Below, one piece after another: positions 7,030 through 11,442 of a stretch of 11,442 nt of DNA; position 1 is the first letter of the stretch; every line of letters starts with the position of its first letter. The DNA comes from Desulfuromonadales bacterium C00003107 (lineage in GTDB: Bacteria > Desulfobacterota > Desulfuromonadia > Desulfuromonadales > Syntrophotaleaceae): positions 1 to 11,442 of the forward strand of contig MAXT01000331.1 in the NCBI GenBank assembly GCA_001751225.1, written 5' to 3'. The notes under the pieces are model-generated. The model saw nothing but the letters and a program-made list of their open reading frames with translations, was not told the origin of the DNA and searched no databases. The translations under genes and the position numbers were made by a program.

Positions 7030-9288
7030 TTATTTACCTTTGTCCTCCCACGATATATTGGGAAGAGTTTTATTGTTAGGGTGGTCTAAATTATATTGCG
7101 TTTCTGTAGTGTGACCGATACCGAAGCCATCAGTAACGTGAGTGGTTCGCGTGGGTGGGCGATTGGTGTGCGGTCGAGAGCCTTGCTTGATGGCGCTGTT
7201 TAGTGCCGCACCAAAAATTTGTCCAATTACATTGCCAAATTGCTGGCGATTCCCTTCTTGCTTTGCATCCAGTTGCGATTGTTTTTCCGCTTTTTGAGCC
7301 ATGGCAAGATAGTTTGAATAAAATGAACAGTTTTGGCTTTGATGTAAAGTCCCTTTGAATAGGTTCCAGTTGTTGCCACGCAAAGCGCTATTCATTTCTG
7401 CTAAATTCTTACTGCATTGAAGTTCAGGGACTGCGCTTGCATAGAAAGTGCAGTGAGAATTCTCTGCTAAAACTTGTTTAGCACCATCGTAGTTATCGCT
7501 GTTGAACGCGGCCCGATAACGCGATTCAGCATCGAGACACATGGATTGAGCGAGACCGGCCACTTCACTTTCATAAAATTCACACCCGCCCGATTCATCT
7601 AAGATTTGCTGACATGTTTCAAATTTTTTGGCATTGAGGGCCGCAACATAGCGTTGTTGGTTTTTTTTGCAGAATTCACTTTTTGTACAGGCGGAGAACA
7701 GAGTGAGGAGCACCGTTTTCTCCTGTGATGAAACAGGGTCACCTGCGGTAAGGCTTTGAAGTTGAACTGTATTCTCTTCCTCAGGTGTCGGCGCACCATC
7801 TCCATCATTGGTGGCGACGATAAGTCCCACCGCTTCCATCAGACGTACTGCTTCTAGTTTTCCGAATCCGATCACAGCCGGAATTGTTTGTTGTTGATAC
7901 TGTCCATAGAGAACGAGGGCCACCACTTGGTCTGATTGAATAATCTCTCCGGGTGATGGAACTTGGGTGTGTACTTTAAATTCTAATTTTGTGCTGGGGG
8001 CTATTTTGCCGACGGTGATTGCTCCTGTCGCTGGGACTGTAAGCCCTGCCGAGGTCAGTACGCCGCGTGCTTTTTGTGGATTCATGCCGATCACGCTAGG
8101 CATGGTTATTTGTTCTTGTTTGTCGTAGCTAAGGGCGGTAATTGTCATAAAAGAGCCAATCGGTTGCTGACTCTTTGCTGTAGGGCTTTGAGCGTAGATT
8201 TTACCAATTAAATCTGAGGTGGGTGCGGGTTTTACCGTCTGAACTGAAGCGGTGAATCCTGCCGCGCGGGCCGCCTGTTCTGCTTGAGCTTGTGTCATCC
8301 CTGCGAGGCTTGGAACGGTCAGCATTTGGCTACTTGTGGCTATTTCATCAAGGGTCAGTTGCTGATTGCGTTCTATCCGTTGGCCAAACCGTTGGTCGCG
8401 AATCTGCTGTGCTTGTTGATGTAATTGTTTGGGATCAATATATCCTGTAGAGGAGAGACGCCCTTCGGGATAAACAAGAACAAAGTCAGTTCGAACTCTT
8501 CGAACTTTTTTTTCGTTACCTTCAGCTCTATCTTGAAGATAGTTTGAAGCGGCATCACCAATTTTGACGGCGTTGGGTTCAATAACCTCGGTATAGATGA
8601 TAGATCCACCAACCGCTCCGACAACCGCTCCAATGGCTCCGCCAGCCGCCGCACCAATGGGGGCTGCAACAGGTCCAGCTAATAAAGTGGCTGCACCGCC
8701 ACCGAGTTTGGCTCCCACTGCAGCACCATAGGCAGCACCATAGCCAGCAACGGCTCCAGAGGCGGCACTGTTGGCTGCCGCTCCGGCAGCACCGAGAAGG
8801 TCGCCACCTGATAACGCTCCTGCCATGGACGCGAGTGTGCCTGCTTTGTCAAGTTGATCAAGGCGGGTTGTTACTTCGCTGAACGTTTTACCACTGCGTT
8901 GCAAAATAGAAATAGCTTCACTTTTATCTGTTTTATAGATGTGTTGAATGATCTTTATTTTCTCTGATCTGCTCGATTGCGAAAGCTGTTTCAACACGGC
9001 CTTTTTAATTGGATCACCAGAGTTGGTGATTGGTGAGCTGACACGGTTGACGGTTTGCGCGGATGTTGAGATGGCCTTTCCCGTTTGATCAATCTCCTGA
9101 CTGAATTGTTCATTAGCCTGTCGTTTAATAATTTCAGCTTCGAGCATCTCCATCGGCGGCACAGGGGTGTGGGTTTGAATCGCTCTAAAATCGTGATTGT
9201 AGCAAAAAGCGGTTGGTACTTTGGCCCCACAGACCATAACAAGGCTGAGTGTTAGCAGTATCAACACTGACGTAAAGGAGGATTTCAT
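7030..9288 (-). CDS. Exported protein with glycine-zipper segment, three PASTA-like domains and C-x28-C-x-FY repeats
   Basis: A 752-residue protein of unknown function. An N-terminal signal peptide (MKSSFTSVLILLTLSLVMV...) lacks a clear lipobox. Residues about 40-150 are helical. Residues 153-229 are a Gly/Ala-rich glycine-zipper stretch (GAAAGGAIGAVVGAVGG) that could insert in or associate with a membrane. Three PASTA-like domains follow at about 322-388, 395-462 and 467-532, each opening with a P-x-x-x-G pattern (VPSLAGM, MPSVIGM, IPAVIGF). Residues 540-665 hold three cysteine repeats. A basic, Pro/Thr-rich tail ends the protein. PASTA domains normally sit on penicillin-binding proteins or Ser/Thr kinases and often bind peptidoglycan; neither enzyme is present here. 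The ATG overlaps the previous gene's stop (ATGA, 9285-9288), with GAGG about nine bases upstream, so translation is probably coupled. No function is claimed. Confidence 0.85.
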   Translation of the reverse strand: MKSSFTSVLILLTLSLVMVCGAKVPTAFCYNHDFRAIQTHTPVPPMEMLEAEIIKRQANEQFSQEIDQTGKAISTSAQTVNRVSSPITNSGDPIKKAVLKQLSQSSRSEKIKIIQHIYKTDKSEAISILQRSGKTFSEVTTRLDQLDKAGTLASMAGALSGGDLLGAAGAAANSAASGAVAGYGAAYGAAVGAKLGGGAATLLAGPVAAPIGAAAGGAIGAVVGAVGGSIIYTEVIEPNAVKIGDAASNYLQDRAEGNEKKVRRVRTDFVLVYPEGRLSSTGYIDPKQLHQQAQQIRDQRFGQRIERNQQLTLDEIATSSQMLTVPSLAGMTQAQAEQAARAAGFTASVQTVKPAPTSDLIGKIYAQSPTAKSQQPIGSFMTITALSYDKQEQITMPSVIGMNPQKARGVLTSAGLTVPATGAITVGKIAPSTKLEFKVHTQVPSPGEIIQSDQVVALVLYGQYQQQTIPAVIGFGKLEAVRLMEAVGLIVATNDGDGAPTPEEENTVQLQSLTAGDPVSSQEKTVLLTLFSACTKSEFCKKNQQRYVAALNAKKFETCQQILDESGGCEFYESEVAGLAQSMCLDAESRYRAAFNSDNYDGAKQVLAENSHCTFYASAVPELQCSKNLAEMNSALRGNNWNLFKGTLHQSQNCSFYSNYLAMAQKAEKQSQLDAKQEGNRQQFGNVIGQIFGAALNSAIKQGSRPHTNRPPTRTTHVTDGFGIGHTTETQYNLDHPNNKTLPNISWEDKGK

Positions 9289-10346
9289 CGACTGTACCTC
9301 GAGTCAGGATAGAGTTGAGTGTAGATATGCTGATAATCCACAAGGTCAAAACGACGTACTCGTAAACGGTTGCCCGTCCCTTCTAGGTAGATCGCTAGAC
9401 TATTTGCCCCTTGATTAGGGCTGAGGAAAACAAGACTGCCTGTATTTGTTTCTATGGCGTACCTAACCGATAGTGATGCAAACCATTGTGGTGGTAACTG
9501 TCTGAGTCGCTGAACAGTATTTTGTGGTGTTTTATCTGCATAGGGAAGCAGGTTTTTAATGGTTCCACTGATCGCAGCTGTCACAATTTCCCCAGTTATA
9601 CGCTGGACGGTGGCCATGGTATCGGTATTGGGTTGTTGATAGTTGAGTTGGTTAATCAGGTGATCGTTGAGGGTCAATGCTGCTGCATGATAATTTAAAA
9701 TTTTGAGAGAATCGTTGTTTAAAACACTCAGTTGCTGTCGCCATTGTTTCGTTGCTTGCGACGAAAAAATCGTTTCAAAGGCAGCTGTTGTTTCAGCGAC
9801 ACTAAGCCCCAGTGCTAGCGGGAGTGAACCTGCTTTGCGTAACCAGCGAGGGATAACACTCAGTTCATTGCTCTGGCGGTGAAGCCAATCGGCTTGAATT
9901 AACTCCGCATCGGTGATTTTATAAATTTCATCGTGAGCTTGCCATTTGGTGATCAATACGGTGTCGCTGTAGGGATTGTAGTAACCTATCAGCGGTGCGG
10001 TGATATCACCGAGGGAGTAGATTTGCATTCCGCCATCAAAAAAAAGTTGCCAGCCTGCTTGTGACTGCTCTGGACTCCAAAGTGCTAGATCAATCTCATT
10101 GAGATGGGCCATTCCACGATGGGTTGCAAGGGTGAGCAACGCAACAGCGTAATCATTGTGAGCCAATTGCTTGAATTGGGTTGCTGAGATCATCAATGAT
10201 GTGATCGCTTTGTTGTCTTTCTGCGATAGATTTACTGTAGGTGAAGTAAAGACGGGAGCTGCACAGAGAAGGAGTAGAATGAATCCAAATGTGAGCTGGA
10301 CCATGCGTGATTTGCCATTATTTTGGTGCAATAGATTTAGAGCCAT
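9285..10346 (-). CDS. Exported protein of unknown family, first gene of the PASTA operon
   Basis: I do not recognise a family. The reading frame is open to 10478, but that extension enters the insertion sequence and encodes nothing signal-like. The ATG at 10346 (353 residues) or the one at 10304 (339 residues) is more likely, because the segment MVQLTFGFILLLLCAAPVFTS is a good signal-peptide core. The ribosome site is weak for both. The mature protein mixes helical stretches (ALLTLATHRGMAHLNEIDLA, AETTAAFETIFSSQ) with beta-like ones near the C-terminus (GSLVFLSP, LAIYLEG, LRVRRFDLVDY). No cysteine is seen after the signal region and no catalytic motif is visible. Its stop overlaps the start of the PASTA gene by four bases, implying matched production and perhaps a complex. 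No clear promoter is visible between the gene and the adjacent insertion element. Confidence 0.72.
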   Translation of the reverse strand: MALNLLHQNNGKSRMVQLTFGFILLLLCAAPVFTSPTVNLSQKDNKAITSLMISATQFKQLAHNDYAVALLTLATHRGMAHLNEIDLALWSPEQSQAGWQLFFDGGMQIYSLGDITAPLIGYYNPYSDTVLITKWQAHDEIYKITDAELIQADWLHRQSNELSVIPRWLRKAGSLPLALGLSVAETTAAFETIFSSQATKQWRQQLSVLNNDSLKILNYHAAALTLNDHLINQLNYQQPNTDTMATVQRITGEIVTAAISGTIKNLLPYADKTPQNTVQRLRQLPPQWFASLSVRYAIETNTGSLVFLSPNQGANSLAIYLEGTGNRLRVRRFDLVDYQHIYTQLYPDSRYSR

Positions 10347-10432
10347 AGGGGTTATCCATTTAGCTGTCGTGAATAATCGAAAATAGCTACCATGTAGAGT
10401 AGACGTAAGTTGAAAATTAATAAATACAATTT

Positions 10433-11442
10433 TGGACACTAGGGGCCAGTAAATCCCGCTAGGTGTCAGGTCCCGCATGGTTGATAACCTTTTTACGAAA
10501 TAGCTCGGGGTGTTCTTTTTGCCAGACTTTCAGCGCCTCGATAGGCGTCTTGTGGGCCAAAGCCCTTTGTGGAATGTGTTGATTGTAGAGGTAAGCATAG
10601 CGCACGAGAGTCGTCTCTAAGTCCTGAGAGCAATCGAAGCGCGTTGTCGCCAGAACCTCGCTAATGCGGCCATTAAAACGCTCCACCATACCGTTGGTCT
10701 GTGGATGGCGTGGCGGGATAAGGCGATGCTCGATACAGTGCTTTGCGCAGACCTTATCGAAGACGTGATTGCCGGTTGGTTTTCGCTCCCCTGCTGCGCT
10801 GAACCGGTCGGTGAAGGCCTTGTCGTTGTCGGTAAGAAGATTACTGATTTGGAAGGGAGCTTTGCCACCACGCTATTAAGAAAGCTCCTGGCTGCCTGGG
10901 ATGATTTGTTTCTCTTTAGCTCCAGGTAGACCCAACGACTGGCCCGGTCAATAGCGACAAACAGATAGCGACGGGAAGTCTCGTCCGGCATCTGTGGCAG
11001 ATACTTGATATCTACATGGACAAAGCCCGGCTTATAATTTTTGAACGTTTTAGGTTTCGCTTTTTCACCGGGTTCTTCCTTGGGGATGAGGTCTGCTAAT
11101 CGCGAGATACCATGACGGTGCAGGCAACGATCCAGTCCGGAGCGTGAAACGTCGGGATTAAGAAACTCACGGGTGATAACCAGCAAGTCATCGAGAGGCA
11201 ACAGCAGGGTACGCCGCAATTCAATGACCACAGCTTCCTGGGCATCGGTAAGGGTAGTCTGAAGCCGATGCGCAGTGTGAGAACGATCTTGGACATCCTC
11301 ACGCTTTCTCCACCGCCGAACGGTGCCGACGGAGATGCCGGGTTCCTTGGCAAGAGCTCTCTCCGACTTGTCAGACTGCTGAAGATAGCGCCTCGTTTTA
11401 GGAGTGGTTGTGGCATTGGCGTGCAACTTAATAGTCATGTCG
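10433..11442 (-). mobile_element. IS481-family insertion sequence, cut by the window edge
   Basis: The element is recognised from its transposase. One end should lie between the transposase stop (10459) and the start of the neighbouring gene (10346). I place it near 10433, where TGGACACTAGGGGCC begins after an A+T-rich run, but this is a guess because the other terminal repeat lies beyond 11442 and cannot be compared. No target-site duplication can be tested. The transposase frameshift suggests this copy is inactive on its own. Confidence 0.55.
10459..11438 (-). pseudogene. Frameshifted IS481-family DDE transposase
   Basis: Reads as a 326-residue transposase if one -1 frameshift is allowed. 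Residues 12-50 form a helix-turn-helix (ERALAKEPGISVGTVRRWRKR), followed by a second DNA-binding region ending HRHGISRL. The catalytic core starts at HVDIKYL with Asp143. The frame opening at 11438 then runs on as nonsense after VIF (about 10836) and stops at 10617. In the other frame the core resumes as LTDNDKAF (Asp204), then PRHPQTNGMVERFNGR (Glu253) to the stop at 10459. The DDE triad is therefore complete across two frames. One missing base in a TTC-CTT-ACC context would explain the break. There is no X-XXY-YYZ slippery heptamer, so a loss-of-function mutation or a sequencing error is more likely than programmed frameshifting. The start ATG at 11438 lies four bases from the window edge. 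Confidence 0.85.

Noticed and set aside
10705..10929. 74-codon plus-strand frame inside the insertion sequence
   Set aside because: Antisense to the transposase catalytic core and without any recognisable product.

Overview
The window reads as chromosome from a Gram-negative bacterium. An MlaA-type outer-membrane lipoprotein implies an outer membrane, and four other predicted products carry export signals. A DUF4197 protein, an IspB-like polyprenyl synthase and an IS481-family element would fit a Desulfuromonas/Geobacter-type (former deltaproteobacterial) genome. That placement is an inference from gene style, not from a marker gene.

Left part (1-4700), ordinary envelope and quinone genes. 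A secreted alpha/beta hydrolase (198-1487) and mlaA (1503-2276) form a two-gene operon closed by a strong terminator (2295-2335). A large perfect palindrome follows (2434-2480). A periplasmic DUF4197 protein (2636-3373, minus) and the polyprenyl diphosphate synthase ispB (3700-4665, plus) are transcribed divergently. Their shared 326-bp spacer holds a plausible promoter in each direction and an inverted repeat.

Middle part (4666-10346), accessory-looking and visibly more A+T-rich than ispB. After about 600 bases without a gene comes a secreted nine-repeat Sel1 protein (5275-7026, plus). It ends three bases from the end of an oppositely oriented pair. That pair is an unrecognised exported protein (9285-10346, minus) whose stop overlaps the start of a 752-residue exported protein (7030-9288, minus). 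The 752-residue protein combines a glycine-zipper segment, three PASTA-like domains and three cysteine repeats of the form C-x28-C-x-F-Y. I regard this Sel1/PASTA/unknown cluster as the best candidate for something undescribed. The sequence suggests extracytoplasmic location and protein or peptidoglycan binding, but no enzymatic role can be read from it.

Right end (about 10433-11442). An IS481-family insertion sequence runs off the window. Its transposase is split by a -1 frameshift just before the second catalytic aspartate. The element sits immediately upstream of the unknown/PASTA operon and may have altered its promoter.

No tRNA, rRNA, CRISPR array or riboswitch was recognised by eye.
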